From: Iodidimonas nitroreducens
GTDB taxonomy: Bacteria; Pseudomonadota; Alphaproteobacteria; Sphingomonadales; Rhodothalassiaceae
Direction: 5' to 3' (one strand)
Length of the DNA stretch: 55,320 nt
Assembly: GCF_008579165.1 (NCBI RefSeq)
Contig: NZ_BKCN01000017.1
The notes under the pieces were generated by a model. That model saw only the letters and a list, made by a program, of their open reading frames with translations. It was not told the DNA's origin and did no database searches. How positions within the stretch are numbered: the first letter of the stretch is position 1; every line of letters begins with the position of its first letter. A program made the translations under genes and the position numbers. Of the stretch, positions 9,136-19,559 are shown in pieces.

Positions 9136-10473
9136 TCAAGCCGGGCGGATGGTTTCCTGAAAGGCGATGGGCTGGCCATGGGCCGTGCCGATCAATTCAT
9201 CATCGCGCATCACCACCCGCCCGCGCACAATCGTCGCCACGGGCTTGCCGATCATCTCCATACCGGTGAAGGGGCTCCACCCGCAGCGGGCGGCCAGCCA
9301 GTTGTCTTCGATGGTCCACTGGCGCTTCAGGTCCACAAGGCTGAAATCGGCATCATAGCCCATAGCCAGCCGCCCCTTGCTGCGCAGATTGAATAATCGA
9401 TTCACTGATGTGCTGGTCAGATCCACCACCCGTTCAAGGCTCAGCCTGCCTTTGGCTGCATGGGTGAGCAGCAGGGGCAGCAGGGTCTGCACCCCCGGCA
9501 TGCCGGAAGGCGATTGGGGATAGGGCTGGTTTTTTTCCTCAAGGCTATGGGGCGCATGATCAGAGCCGATCACATCCACCGTGCCATCCAGAACCGCCGC
9601 CCATAAAGCGTCCCTGTGCGCCGATCCCCGGATGGGCGGGTTCATCTGGGCAAAGGTGCCAAGCCGGGCATAGGCGGTTTCCGCATCCAATGTCAGATGC
9701 TGGGGCGTGGCTTCCACGCTGGCAATATCCTTATTGGCGGCAAGGAAGGCCATTTCCTCGCCCGTGGTGATATGCAAAACATGGATGCGCCGCCCCGCCC
9801 GCCGCGCCAGCGCCACGATCCGCCGGGTTGCCTTGATCGCGGTTTCCTCATCACGCCAGATGGGATGGCTGGACGGGTCGCCCGTCACCCGATGGCCTTG
9901 GCGGGCCAACAGGCGCTCTTCGTCTTCGGCATGAATGGCCACCCGCCGCCGCCCCGATTGCAAAACCCGCAACAAGGCTTCATCATCGCTGACCAGAAGA
10001 TCGCCGGTGGAAGACCCCATGAATACCTTCACCCCGCAGCATCCCTCATGCCCCTCAAGATCAGCCAGACTTTCGGCATTATCGCCCGTGGCCCCCACAT
10101 AAAAGGCAAAATCACACCACATCCGATCTTTGGCCCGGGCAATTTTATCGGCCAAAGCCGCCGGGGTGGAGGTGGATGGTTTGGTATTGGGCATTTCAAA
10201 AACCGCCGTCACCCCGCCCATCACAGCGGCGCGGCTGCCGCTTTCCAGATCTTCCTTATGTTCATTCCCCGGCTCGCGGAAATGCACCTGGCTATCGATC
10301 ACCCCGGGCAGCAGATGCAGCCCCTTTGCATCGATCTCCTCGGCCGCAGTAACGGCACCAATTTGCCCCAGCCCTGTGATGCGGCCCTGATCGATGGCCA
10401 CGTCGCCCACCGCGCGCCCGGCATGGGAAACCAGTGTGGCATTGCGGATGACCAGATCAATCTGACGGCCCAT
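9136..10473 (-). CDS. pyrC: Dihydroorotase, class I
   Basis: Amidohydrolase of 445 residues that interconverts carbamoyl-aspartate and dihydroorotate in pyrimidine synthesis. Metal-centre motifs: DSQVHFREPGNEHKEDLESG near residue 60, the candidate carbamylated Lys in GVKVFMGSSTG, HAEDEERL, HVLHITTGEE and GSDHAPHSLEEKN. The first metal-site motif reads QVH where many relatives have HVH. I recall the Q form from other alphaproteobacterial proteins of this branch. It could also be a hydantoinase- or allantoinase-like enzyme, but the MPNTKPSTS and GSDHAPHS segments favour dihydroorotase. ATG at 10473. Divergent from ygfZ across 110 bases. Confidence 0.87.
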   Translation of the reverse strand: MGRQIDLVIRNATLVSHAGRAVGDVAIDQGRITGLGQIGAVTAAEEIDAKGLHLLPGVIDSQVHFREPGNEHKEDLESGSRAAVMGGVTAVFEMPNTKPSTSTPAALADKIARAKDRMWCDFAFYVGATGDNAESLADLEGHEGCCGVKVFMGSSTGDLLVSDDEALLRVLQSGRRRVAIHAEDEERLLARQGHRVTGDPSSHPIWRDEETAIKATRRIVALARRAGRRIHVLHITTGEEMAFLAANKDIASVEATPQHLTLDAETAYARLGTFAQMNPPIRGSAHRDALWAAVLDGTVDVIGSDHAPHSLEEKNQPYPQSPSGMPGVQTLLPLLLTHAAKGRLSLERVVDLTSTSVNRLFNLRSKGRLAMGYDADFSLVDLKRQWTIEDNWLAARCGWSPFTGMEMIGKPVATIVRGRVVMRDDELIGTAHGQPIAFQETIRPA

Positions 10474-10583
10474 AATGTTGTCTTCCTCTTCATCTGATGA
10501 TGTTCAAACTTGAATGAAGCCTCCATCATCCATAGATCATGCAAGCCTCGCCATAAAGATCAAACCGGAACAGGATCGCACTC

Positions 10584-11491
10584 ATGAACAGCTTTGCCCA
10601 TCGCCTCCCCGATCGCGCCCTGTTGTCGATCAAAGGGCCGGAAGCGCGGGATTTCCTGCAGGCCATCCTCACCCAGAATATGCGGGCCCTTTCGCCCGAT
10701 AAAGCGCTTTATGCCGCCCTGCTCACCCCGCAGGGCAAGATGCAGTTCGATTTCTTTTTGAGCGAAGCCGAGGATGGCAGCATTTACCTTGATTGCGAAG
10801 CCGGGCAAAAAGCCGATCTGCTCCGCCGCCTGATGCTTTACCGCTTGCGCAGCAAGGCCGAGATCACCGACCGCAGCGAAGATTTCGATATCTGGGTTTT
10901 GTCATCTGATGTGATGGCCGATCTTTTTGCGAAAAATAACCTGCAATGGCCTGCTGTGGGCGAAGCTGCGGGGGCGGCGGCGGCTTTCCCCCAAGGGGTG
11001 ATCTATCGCGATCCCCGCCATCAGGGGATCGGCCTGCGGGCGATCCTTGCTAAAAATGCCGAGACCCCAGCCCCCATGGATCCATCCGGGCAAAGCTATG
11101 AAATCCGGCGTCTGGATCTGGGCCTTCTGGATGGCAGCCGCGATTATCTGGCCGATAAAACATTGGCGCTGGAAGCCAATCTGGACCTGCTCAATGGCGT
11201 TGATTTCACCAAGGGCTGCTATATCGGTCAGGAGCTCACCGCCCGCACCAAGCATCGCGGCAAAATCCGCAAGCGCCTGCTGCCCGCGATCATCAAGGGC
11301 GGCGCCCCCGCCACAGGCACCCCAATCGAGAAAAACGGCAAGGCCGTGGGGGAAATCCGCAGCATGAAGGGGATCGGGCCATCGCCCTTATCCGTATCGA
11401 GGATCTGGATAACCCCGATCTGCTGGCCGATGGTCGCCCTGTGCAGATCATCCATCCTGATTGGCTGGACGAAAAGCCCCGATCATCATAG
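10584..11491 (+). CDS. ygfZ: YgfZ/GcvT-like folate-binding protein (frameshifted)
   Basis: Tetrahydrofolate-dependent protein that helps maintain some iron-sulfur enzymes. The family signature is complete: DFTKGCYIGQELTAR. The N-terminus (LLSIKGPEARDFLQAILTQNM) matches the GcvT-like fold. About 302 residues when repaired. The frame breaks in a run of four G at 11369-11372. One more G restores GDRAIALIRIEDLDNPDLL and an ending of DWLDEKPRSS at TAG 11489-11491. As given, the frame runs into a nonsense tail. The 37-residue membrane protein follows 33 bases downstream on the same strand and may be cotranscribed. Confidence 0.9.
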
Positions 11492-11523
11492 AATCGGGCC
11501 CCACATCTAGGGAAGGAACGATT

Positions 11524-11637
11524 ATGGCCCGCAGAAAAAGCAATAGTGGCCCCCTTAAAAAGGGCGATAAGCGTGTTTTAATCATGGCCGGGCTGGCGGG
11601 GCTGATCATCACCGCCCTCTTTGTGTGGATGGATTAG
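11524..11637 (+). CDS. 37-residue single-span membrane protein
   Basis: ATG at 11524 follows a clear AGGGAAGGAACG ribosome site. The translation begins MARRKSNSGPLKKGDKRV, then has one hydrophobic helix (LIMAGLAGLIITALFVWM) and ends in Asp at TAG 11635-11637. The basic N-terminus and single helix suggest an inner-membrane protein with the N-terminus inside. It lies 33 bases after ygfZ and ends 11 bases before the convergent meaB stop. I do not recognise the family. Its tidy ribosome site and charge pattern support a real gene, but conservation has not been checked. Confidence 0.6.
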   Translation: MARRKSNSGPLKKGDKRVLIMAGLAGLIITALFVWMD

Positions 11638-11647
11638 GCTCAGGACC

Positions 11648-12685
11648 CTAAAGATCAGCCACGCGCTCCATGCCCAGGGTCTGGCGCAGGGCTTGGCGCA
11701 GGCGATAAGCGGTTGCAAACGGGGCCTTCCCGCAGCCATCATAAAGCGCCGCTGCCGGGTTTTCCGCTCCCAAAGCCGCCAATCCATCAAGCCCCAGCTT
11801 TTGCCGCAGATGGCGATAGCACCAGATGCGGGCCTGAAGCTGGCGTCGTGCCAGCAGATCGGCATCGGGCATCGTCTTTCTGAGATCATCAAGGGCGGCA
11901 AATAAAGGCGCGCAGCCCTCCATGCCCTTCAGGGCAGAGATCATCAATATCCGCTCTGCCGGATCGTGCGGGTCCCCCTTTTTGGCCAAACGCAAGGAGA
12001 GGGCCCCCTCAAGATCGGCCCGCGCCTTCTCAGCCAGCGGCCCCATATCCGCTTTGGTAACGATAAACAGATCGGGTATTTCCATAATGCCGGATTTCAT
12101 GAACTGGATGCTGTCGCCCGATCCGGGCTGGATGCAAAACAGAATATGATCAGCCATATCGGCAATATCGGTTTCGCTTTGGCCCACCCCCACGGTTTCA
12201 ATCAGCACCCGATCAAACAGCGCGCGCATCAGGATCATCGCTGGAAAGCTGAGATCGGCCACCCCCCCCAAAGCAAGGCGCGCCGCCATCGACCGGATAA
12301 ACAGCCCCTGATCATCCGGATCGGATGCCATGCGCATCCGGTCCCCCAAAAGCGCCCCGCCGCTATCTGCCGATGAAGGATCGACCGCAATCACCCCCAC
12401 CGACAAGGCGGGATCAGCTTTTCGCCACTGCTGCACAAGGCTTGCGGCCAGGGTCGATTTCCCCACACCGGGCGGACCGGTCAGCCCGATCACATGGCCT
12501 TTGGGTGCATTGAACGCGTGATCGAGCAAGGCCATAACCTCCGGCGCTTCGGGCCGTTCTTCGATCAGGGCCAAAGCCCGCGCCAAAGAAGCCTTGCCCC
12601 CTTCGCGCAAACCATCCAGGCGCAAATCATCAAGGCGCAGATCATCAAGGCACAGACCATCAGGGGCCTTTGATCGGGCCATCAT
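11648..12685 (-). CDS. meaB: MeaB/ArgK-type GTPase (methylmalonyl-CoA mutase chaperone)
   Basis: G3E-family GTPase that protects and reloads B12-dependent acyl-CoA mutases. About 345 residues from the ATG at 12685. Motifs: Walker A GPPGVGKSTLAASL, VDPSSADSGGALLGDRMRM, the switch ETVGVGQSETDIADMADH, and TKADMG as the guanine-specificity motif. The N-terminus contains a five-residue repeat (LRLDD, LRLDD, LRLDG) made by a 15-base tandem repeat. The start lies 7 bases past the ppdK stop. No mutase is in the window, but a complete B12 uptake operon lies at 41-46 kb. Whether the partner is methylmalonyl-, isobutyryl- or ethylmalonyl-CoA mutase cannot be told here. Confidence 0.88.
   Translation of the reverse strand: MMARSKAPDGLCLDDLRLDDLRLDGLREGGKASLARALALIEERPEAPEVMALLDHAFNAPKGHVIGLTGPPGVGKSTLAASLVQQWRKADPALSVGVIAVDPSSADSGGALLGDRMRMASDPDDQGLFIRSMAARLALGGVADLSFPAMILMRALFDRVLIETVGVGQSETDIADMADHILFCIQPGSGDSIQFMKSGIMEIPDLFIVTKADMGPLAEKARADLEGALSLRLAKKGDPHDPAERILMISALKGMEGCAPLFAALDDLRKTMPDADLLARRQLQARIWCYRHLRQKLGLDGLAALGAENPAAALYDGCGKAPFATAYRLRQALRQTLGMERVADL
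12604..12663. repeat. 15-base tandem repeat inside meaB
   Basis: About four units of the form GGCGCA(A/G)ATCATCAA, with a few changes, encode repeated Leu-Asp-Asp-Leu-Arg near the MeaB N-terminus. The reading frame is preserved by the 15-base period. Confidence 0.7.
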
Positions 12686-12692
12686 CGATCCT

Positions 12693-15379
12693 TCAGGCTT
12701 TGCCGCCCTCCAAAGCCGCTTTCGCCTCCAAAGCAGCCTGAGCGGCGGCCAGACGGGCAATGGGCACCCGATAAGGCGAACAGGATACATAATCCAGCCC
12801 CACGCCATGGCAGAAATGGATCGATGCGGGATCGCCCCCATGCTCGCCACAAATGCCCAGCTTAATCTCGGCTTTGGTGGATCGGCCCCGCTCTGCCCCC
12901 ATCCGCACCAATTCTCCCACGCCGGTTTGATCGATGCTGACGAAAGGATCGCGGCTCAGGATGCCATAATCGATATAAAGGGGCATGAACCCGCCGGCAT
13001 CATCGCGGCTGATGCCAAAGGTGGTTTGGGTCAGATCATTGGTGCCAAAGCTGAAGAAATCGGCCTTTCCGGCAATTTCATTGGCGGTGATCGCCGCCCG
13101 TGGCAATTCGATCATCGTCCCCACCAGATATGTGAGACGGGTTTCTTTTTCCTCAAAAACAATCTCTGCCACGGCGTCGATCCGCTCTTTCAAAAAAGCC
13201 AGTTCGGCCACCGTGCTCACCAGCGGGATCATGATTTCGGGGATGATCGTTTCCCCCGATTGTTCGCCCACATGAAGGGCGGCTTCAAAAATCGCCCGGG
13301 CCTGCATTTCATAGATTTCCGGATAGGCAATGCCCAAACGGCAGCCCCGATGGCCCAGCATCGGATTGGCTTCGGTCAGTTCCAAAGCCCGGCGGCGCAA
13401 ATGTTCGGGATTGACCTGCATCACCGCCGCCACTTCGGCGAATTCCTTTTCCTCGCGGGGCAAAAATTCATGCAAGGGCGGATCAAGCAGGCGAATGGTC
13501 ACCGGCAGGCCGCGCATGATGTGGAAAATCTCGGCAAAATCCTGCCGTTGATGGGGCAGCAAAGTTTCCAGCGCCCGCCGCCGCCCGGCTTCGTCTTCGG
13601 CCAAAATCATCTGACGCACGGCAATGATCCGATCGCCATCGAAAAACATATGTTCCGTGCGACACAGGCCAATCCCTTCGGCCCCGAAGCCGCGCGCCGT
13701 TTCGGTATCATGGGGGGTATCGGCATTGGTGCGCACGGCCATCGTGCGGGCGCGATCCGCCCAGGCCATAAGCTGGGCGAAATCGCCGCTCAATTCAGCC
13801 TTCAAGGTGGGCACATGGCCCGCCATCACTTCGCCGGTGCTGCCATCGATGGTGATCATCTCACCCCGCCTGATGGTGCGCCCCCCCACCGTCATTTCGC
13901 CGGTTTTAACATCAACGCGCAAGGCCCCCGCGCCCGAAACACAGGGCCGCCCCATGCCCCGCGCCACCACGGCAGCATGGCTGGTCATCCCGCCACGCGC
14001 AGTGAGGATGCCGCGTGCGGCATGCATCCCATGAATATCTTCGGGGCTGGTTTCAACCCGCACCAGAATCACCGCCTCGCCTTCCTTCGCCCGGGCTTCC
14101 GCTTCATCGGCGGTAAAGGCCACATGGCCCGAAGCCGCCCCCGGTGAGGCGGGCAGGCCGATGGTCAGCACATCGCGCGATGCGGCGGGATCAAGGGTGG
14201 GATGCAAAAGCTGATCCAAAGCCGCAGGATCGACCCGCATCACCGCTTCATCCTCGCTGATCAGCCTTCCGAGGCCATATCCACGGCGATTTTGAGCGCG
14301 GCCTTTGCCGTGCGCTTGCCTGATCGGGTTTGCAGCATCCACAGCTTGTTATCCTGCACCGTGAATTCGATATCCTGCATATCCCGATAATGGCCTTCAA
14401 GGGTTTCAAAAATGCCGACCAACTGCCCAAACACCTTGGGCATCGCTTCTTCCATCGAAGGCTTGTTGCTTTTGCCTGCTTCCCGGGCCTTGATGGTCAG
14501 ATGCTGGGGGGTGCGGATCCCGGCCACTACATCCTCGCCCTGAGCATTGATCAGAAATTCGCCATAATAGGCCCGTTCGCCGGTGGATGGATCGCGGGTA
14601 AAGGCCACCCCCGTGGCCGAACTTTCCCCCATATTGCCAAAGACCATGGCCTGCACATTCACCGCCGTGCCCCAATCTTCGGGAATCCCATTCAGCCGAC
14701 GATAAACCCGGGCGCGATCGGTTTTCCAGGATTTGAAAACGGCGGAAATCGCCCCCCACAGCTGTTTCTGGGGATCCTGGGGGAAGGGCTTGCCAAGGGT
14801 TCTTTCTACTTCTTCCTTATACATCTCCACCAGATCGCGCAGATCTTTTTCGTCCAATTCGGTATCGAGATCGACCCCTTTATCGAGCTTTAGATTTTCC
14901 AAAGCTTCTTCAAACAGATGGTGCGCCACGCCCATCACCACATCGCCATACATCTGGATGAAGCGGCGATAGCTATCCCACGCAAAGCGGGCATCCCCCG
15001 ATCGTCGGGCCAGCCCCTCGACCGTCAGATCATTCAACCCCAGATTGAGCACAGTATCCATCATGCCGGGCATCGAGACCCGGGCCCCGGATCGGACAGA
15101 AACAAGCAAGGGATTTTGGGAATCGCCAAAGATGGCCCCCACGCTTTGTTCCATCTTTTGCATGGCGGCCTCGATCTGGCCGGTCAGGGCATCGGGATAG
15201 CTTTGCTGATGGCGATCATACCAGGCGCACATCTCTGTTGAGATGGTGAAACCCGGCGGCACCGGCAGGCCAATGGACGACATTTCAGCCAGATTGGCCC
15301 CTTTGCCCCCCAACAGTTCTTTCATCTGGCGCGTGCCTTCCGCAGCGCCGTCTCCGAAGCTATAGACCCATTTCGACAT
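12693..15379 (-). CDS. ppdK: Pyruvate, phosphate dikinase (frameshifted)
   Basis: Interconverts pyruvate, ATP and phosphate with phosphoenolpyruvate, AMP and pyrophosphate; about 895 residues when repaired. The N-terminal nucleotide-binding domain has FGDGAAEGTRQMKELLGGKG and GLPVPPGFTIS. The central phosphohistidine domain has the swivelling His in GGMTSHAAVVARGMG, and the C-terminal PEP domain has GFGAEGIGLCRTEHMF and GICGEHGGDP. The frame breaks near 14264: one added base joins KIAVDMASEG to LISEDEAVMRVDP. The ATG at 15379 (MSKWVYSFG) is preferred, and an ATG at 15388 is also possible. It follows pstB on the same strand with a terminator between them, and meaB follows after 7 bases. Confidence 0.93.
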
Positions 15380-15495
15380 GGCGGCCATATTCCCGTTGTT
15401 ACCGAAATCTGGTTCGTGCGTTTCAATGCGAAACTTCAATAGCGTGTTCAGAACGCTCTGTCGCGCCCTATGGGCAGGTTTTTTTGCCAAATACA

Positions 15496-15520
15496 GAAAA
15501 AACCGGAAAAATCCGGTTTC
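15496..15520 (-). terminator. Rho-independent terminator after pstB
   Basis: On the minus strand AAACCGGA, a T-rich loop and TCCGGTTT are followed by TTTTTTC, about 35 bases beyond the pstB stop. Strong stem plus U-run. It marks the end of the pstSCAB transcript before ppdK. Confidence 0.75.
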
Positions 15521-15554
15521 ATCTGCGCAAGATCATGAAAGAAAGAGCGGCCAA

Positions 15555-16411
15555 TCAGCCAAAACGGCCGGTAACATAGGCCCGGGTCTGCTCTTTGCTG
15601 GGCTTCACGAAAATCCGGCTGGCCAGATCGAATTCCACCATTTCGCCCAGATGCATATAGCCCACATGATCGGAAATGCGGGCGGCCTGCTGCATATTAT
15701 GGGTGACGATCAAAATGGTGATATTATCCGCCAGCTTTTCGATCAGATCTTCCACCTTGGCGGTGGCAATAGGATCGAGCGCCGATGTCGGCTCATCAAG
15801 AAGCAAAAGCTCAGGCTCCGGGGCAAGGGCCCGGGCGATGCACAGGCGCTGCTGCTGGCCACCCGACAGGCTATAGGCCCCTTCGTTCAAACGATCCTTT
15901 ACCTCATCCCACAAAGCTGCCCCGGTCAGCGCTGCTTCCACCTTATCATCCAAGATGGTGCGTTTATTGATACCGCGAATCCGCAGGCCTGCGGCCACAT
16001 TCTCGTAAATCGATTTGGGAAAGGGATTGGGCTTTTGAAACACCATGCCCACCCGCAATCTGATCAGCATGGGATCGGTTTTTGCCCCCACGATATTATC
16101 ACCTTCGGGATAAAGGGTGATCGCCCCTTCATAACGATTATTGTGATAAAGATCGTGCATCCGGTTGAAACAACGGAGCAAGGTGCTTTTACCGCAGCCC
16201 GAAGCCCCGATCAGAGCCGTGACCTTTTTATCATGAATCGGCAGATTGATATTTTTCAGGGCCTGAAAATCGCCATACCAGAAATTCAACTGATCGACAT
16301 TGGCCCGCAAGGTCGGCTCGGTTTCCGGTTTTTGGCCGTCCCGCGCTCGATCAGCGCACTTAAATCCAGATCTTTCATGATCTTTTTCTCGCCTTCTGTC
16401 TGATCCGTCAT
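15555..16411 (-). CDS. pstB: PstB phosphate ABC transporter ATPase (frameshifted near start)
   Basis: Cytoplasmic ATPase that powers high-affinity phosphate import through PstAC. Motifs: Walker A GASGCGKSTLLR, Q-loop GMVFQKPNPFP, signature YSLSGGQQQRLCIARAL, Walker B LLLLDEPTSALD and H-loop VTHNMQQA. The conserved body begins LRANVDQLNFWYGDF. Upstream, another frame encodes MTDQTEGEKKIMKDLDLSAL. One more base in the five-T run at 16329-16333 joins them (AKKPETEPTLRANVDQ), so the start is probably the ATG at 16411, with 16378 or 16477 possible. Last gene of pstSCAB, closed by a terminator. Confidence 0.93.
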
Positions 16412-16510
16412 CCGTTGATCTTTCTGGTGATCTTTTTGGCTTCGAGCGGGCTGCGATGCTGTCATTTCAGTGTGCACCGGTAGGAAAACGACCGTTTCAG
16501 CAGCCCATCA

Positions 16511-17413
16511 TCACAACACCTTGCGCAGGCGATAGCGAATATAAATGGCAAAAGAATTCATCAGCAAGGTCATGGCGAGCAAAACAACCCCCGCCGCCGC
16601 CGCATTCACATGAAAATCCGCCTGTGGCCGGGAAATCCAATTGAACATCTGAATGGGCAACAAAGAAAAGGGGCTTTCAAGCCAATCAAAATTGATGAAG
16701 GGCACGCTTTCCTGCACCGGCGAAGGCGGCAGAAAGGCGATGAAGGTCAGCGCCCCGATGGTGATCACCGGTGCGGTTTCACCAATGGCCCGCGATAGCC
16801 CCATGATTGATCCCGTGAGAATGGCGGGACGGGCGCTCGGCAAAATATAGCGGACCGTGGTTTGCCACTGATCCGCCCCCAAAGCATAAGACCCCTCGCG
16901 CATCGATTGCGGCAGGCTGCGAATGCCTTCGCGGGTGGAAACGATCACGATGGGCAGGATCAGCAAAGCCAGTACCAGCCCCGCCACCTGAATGGTTTGA
17001 CCCAAGCCCAGCCCATAAACAAAAAGCCCCAAAGCCAAAAGCCCGTAGATGATCGAAGGCACCCCGGCAAGATTGGTGACATTGATTTCGATGATATCGG
17101 TGATCCAGTTTTTGGGCGCATATTCCTCAAGATAAACGCCGGCCGCCACCCCAAGGGGAATGGCCAGAGCCGCCGTGACAATCATGACCAGAGTGGTCCC
17201 AACCCAAGCCGACATGATCCCGGCGCGGGCCGCCCGGCGCGAGGGGAAATTGGTCATGAAATCCCAATCCAGCCGGGGCAGCCCCTGTATCGCCAGATCA
17301 AGGATCAGGGCCACCAAAGTGAGCATGGCAATCAGCAAAACCAGCAGACCGATGACCACGAATGTGCGGTCGGTTCGCTTATTCCCGGAAATGATCTGTT
17401 GGTAGCTTTTCAT
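16511..17413 (-). CDS. pstA: PstA phosphate ABC transporter permease
   Basis: Inner-membrane permease subunit of the phosphate importer, 300 residues and about six membrane spans. The permease-ATPase coupling loop is REGSYALGADQWQTTVRYILPSA (cited in two parts: REGSYALGAD and QWQTTVRYILPSA), followed by SRAIGETAPVITIGA, both typical of PstA. The first span lies in TFVVIGLLVLLIAMLTLVAL. ATG at 17413. Lies between pstC and pstB with gaps of about 85 and 100 bases, looser than usual for this operon. Confidence 0.94.
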   Translation of the reverse strand: MKSYQQIISGNKRTDRTFVVIGLLVLLIAMLTLVALILDLAIQGLPRLDWDFMTNFPSRRAARAGIMSAWVGTTLVMIVTAALAIPLGVAAGVYLEEYAPKNWITDIIEINVTNLAGVPSIIYGLLALGLFVYGLGLGQTIQVAGLVLALLILPIVIVSTREGIRSLPQSMREGSYALGADQWQTTVRYILPSARPAILTGSIMGLSRAIGETAPVITIGALTFIAFLPPSPVQESVPFINFDWLESPFSLLPIQMFNWISRPQADFHVNAAAAGVVLLAMTLLMNSFAIYIRYRLRKVL

Positions 17414-17497
17414 GATCGTCTTTCCATCTCTCGACTTTATCCGGCGACTTTATCGGGTAGTTACATCGGGCGGCGGCAGCCATATTTTTTTCAAAGA

Positions 17498-18460
17498 TCA
17501 ATAAACTTCGCGGTAGCGGCGGCGCAGCCAGAAGCCAATGATATTGAACAGCAAGGTGATGACAAACAAGGTCAGCCCCACGGCAAAAATGGTTTGATAG
17601 CCAATCGATCCATGGGGCAGATCGCCTAAACTCACCTGCACGATATAGGCGGTCATGGTCGCCGCACCCTCAGAAGGATTGAGGGTAAGATTGGGGTTTT
17701 GTCCCGCTGCAATGGCCACCACCATGGTTTCCCCTACGGCCCGCGACATACCCAGAATATAAGCTGCGGTAATCCCGGAAAATGCCCCGGGAATCACCAC
17801 CCGCAATGCTGTGTGAAAGCGCGAAAAACCAAGGGCATAAGCCCCCTCGCGCAGGGTATCGGGCACCGCCCGCATGGCATCCTCGCTCACCGAAACAACA
17901 TAGGGCAAGATCATGATGCCCATCACCAGGCCCGGTGCCAGCATATTGAAGCCATTAAGACCGGGCATGAATTTCTGCAGCAAAGGCGTGACGAAAAGCA
18001 AAGCGAAATAGCCATAAACAACGGTGGGAACGCCACCCAGAAGCTCCAAAATCGGCTTGATCGCCTCGCGCAATTTGGCTGGGGCATATTCGCTCAAATA
18101 AACCGCCAGCACCGTACCCGCCGGAACCGCCACCAAAAGGGCAATCCCCGAAACCATCAAGGTCGCGCTTAAAAGCGGCAAAATGCCATAATGGGCATCG
18201 GTGAAAAGCGGGGTCCATTGGGTATCGGTGAGAAAATCCCAAATCGAGACGACCTCGAAAAAGCTCATCGATTCGGTGATCAGGATATAAACGATAGCCG
18301 CCGTCACAAAGACCGAAAGGCTGGCCGATAAAAACAACACCACGCGGGCGATACGATCTTTCAGCTTGCGACGCCACAGGAAGCTCGGGTCAACAAGAAC
18401 CGAACCCCCGGCCCCCTGACCATCTGCTGCGCCCCCGATCAGGGCTGCTTGATCCGACAT
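17498..18460 (-). CDS. pstC: PstC phosphate ABC transporter permease
   Basis: Second membrane subunit of the phosphate importer, 320 residues. An early membrane span (VVLFLSASLSVFVTAAIVYI) is followed by the periplasmic segment typical of PstC (WDFLTDTQWTPLF) and the permease core GTVLAVYLSEYAP, LLGGVPTVVYGYFAL, REGAYALGFSRFHTALRVVI and SRAVGETMVVAIAAG. The short N-terminus makes this the compact PstC form rather than the long 450-plus residue alphaproteobacterial form. ATG at 18460. Follows pstS by about 100 bases. Confidence 0.93.
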   Translation of the reverse strand: MSDQAALIGGAADGQGAGGSVLVDPSFLWRRKLKDRIARVVLFLSASLSVFVTAAIVYILITESMSFFEVVSIWDFLTDTQWTPLFTDAHYGILPLLSATLMVSGIALLVAVPAGTVLAVYLSEYAPAKLREAIKPILELLGGVPTVVYGYFALLFVTPLLQKFMPGLNGFNMLAPGLVMGIMILPYVVSVSEDAMRAVPDTLREGAYALGFSRFHTALRVVIPGAFSGITAAYILGMSRAVGETMVVAIAAGQNPNLTLNPSEGAATMTAYIVQVSLGDLPHGSIGYQTIFAVGLTLFVITLLFNIIGFWLRRRYREVY

Positions 18461-18562
18461 ATTTTCATCCCGCTGAAAAATCCGCCTGAAGACATATCAA
18501 GGATATGACCGCTTTCGATGACAGTTTTATTGTATCGGCTGTTTTCTTATGCGCCGCCCCTT

Positions 18563-19559
18563 CTAACGGCCCCCTTCCATCTGAAGCAAGTCTTCAATCG
18601 ATACCCCAATCTGCGAGCCATCTTCAAATACGGTTCCAAGGCGGCGGTTTTTAAAAATCGCCTGCGCCATTTCATAGGCTTCGAGCGGCAGGGGGACATA
18701 GCCCACCTCCTTCACCAGTTCCGCAGCCAATTCAGGATCGAGCATATAATCGACGAATTTTCTCACTGCTTCTTTTTCATCGGCAGCAGCCGCATTGACA
18801 TAAACGAACAAAGGCCGGGACAAGCTGATAGGTCCCGTTCTTGGCTGTTTCAATGCTTGGCAAAACCGGCGCGCCACCCTGATAGCTGATAGGAATGGGC
18901 TTCAATTTATTCCGGTTTTCATCGAGATAGGCAAAGCCGAAAAATCCCAATGCGGAGGTGGTATTGGCCACCCCCATCACCAGAACATTATCATCTTCGC
19001 TGGCGGTGAAATCGCCCCGGCTGGCATGTTCCCGGCCCACAACAGCCTGCGTGAAATAATCATAAGTGCCCGAATCGGCGCCCGCACCAAAGAGTTCGAG
19101 AGCGCGATCAGGAAAGCTCTCGCGAATCTGATTCCAATTATTGATCCGGCCCTGCGCTTCTGGTTCCCACATCTTTTTCAATTCCGCAATGGTGAGGTAA
19201 TCCACCCAATCATTGCGGGGATTGACGGCAATGGCCAAGGCATCCAGCGCCACCGGCATCTCGATGAAGTCAATGCCATTTTCCACACACAGCGCCATTT
19301 CCTCATTGCGGATGGGGCGCGAAGCATTGGTCAGATCAACCTCGCCCCGGCAGAATTTCTTAAAGCCGCCACCGGTCCCCGAAACCCCAACCGTCACCCG
19401 ATAGTTGCCCCGATATTCAATCTGGAATTCTTCGGCGACCGCCTCGATAATCGGGAAAACCGTGCTGGACCCATCGATCCTGACCATCTGCTGCGCCATG
19501 GCTGACCAAGAAGCCGTCACGCCAAGGGCTGCCGACATGAGGATGGACACTGCTTTCAT
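18563..19559 (-). CDS. pstS: PstS periplasmic phosphate-binding protein (frameshifted)
   Basis: Captures phosphate in the periplasm and delivers it to PstCA. The ATG at 19559 opens a signal peptide (MKAVSILMSAALGVTASWSAMA, cut after AMA, cited by ends). Ligand-contact motifs are IDGSSTVFPI, GVSGTGGGFKKF, LTNASRPI and FGAGADSGTYDYFTQAV. The frame breaks near 18824: removing one base gives GTYQLSRPLFVYVNA and continues to DLLQMEGGR. About 331 residues when repaired. First gene of pstSCAB, preceded by a PhoB-like box. Confidence 0.93.

Noticed and set aside
12594..14147. 517-residue open frame on the plus strand, and similar long frames at 25231-26859 (plus), 27748-29385 (minus) and 5638-6492 (plus)
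   Set aside because: They lie antisense to ppdK, the TonB receptor, putA and cheA, have no ribosome sites or recognisable motifs, and follow from the strong codon bias of the sense genes.
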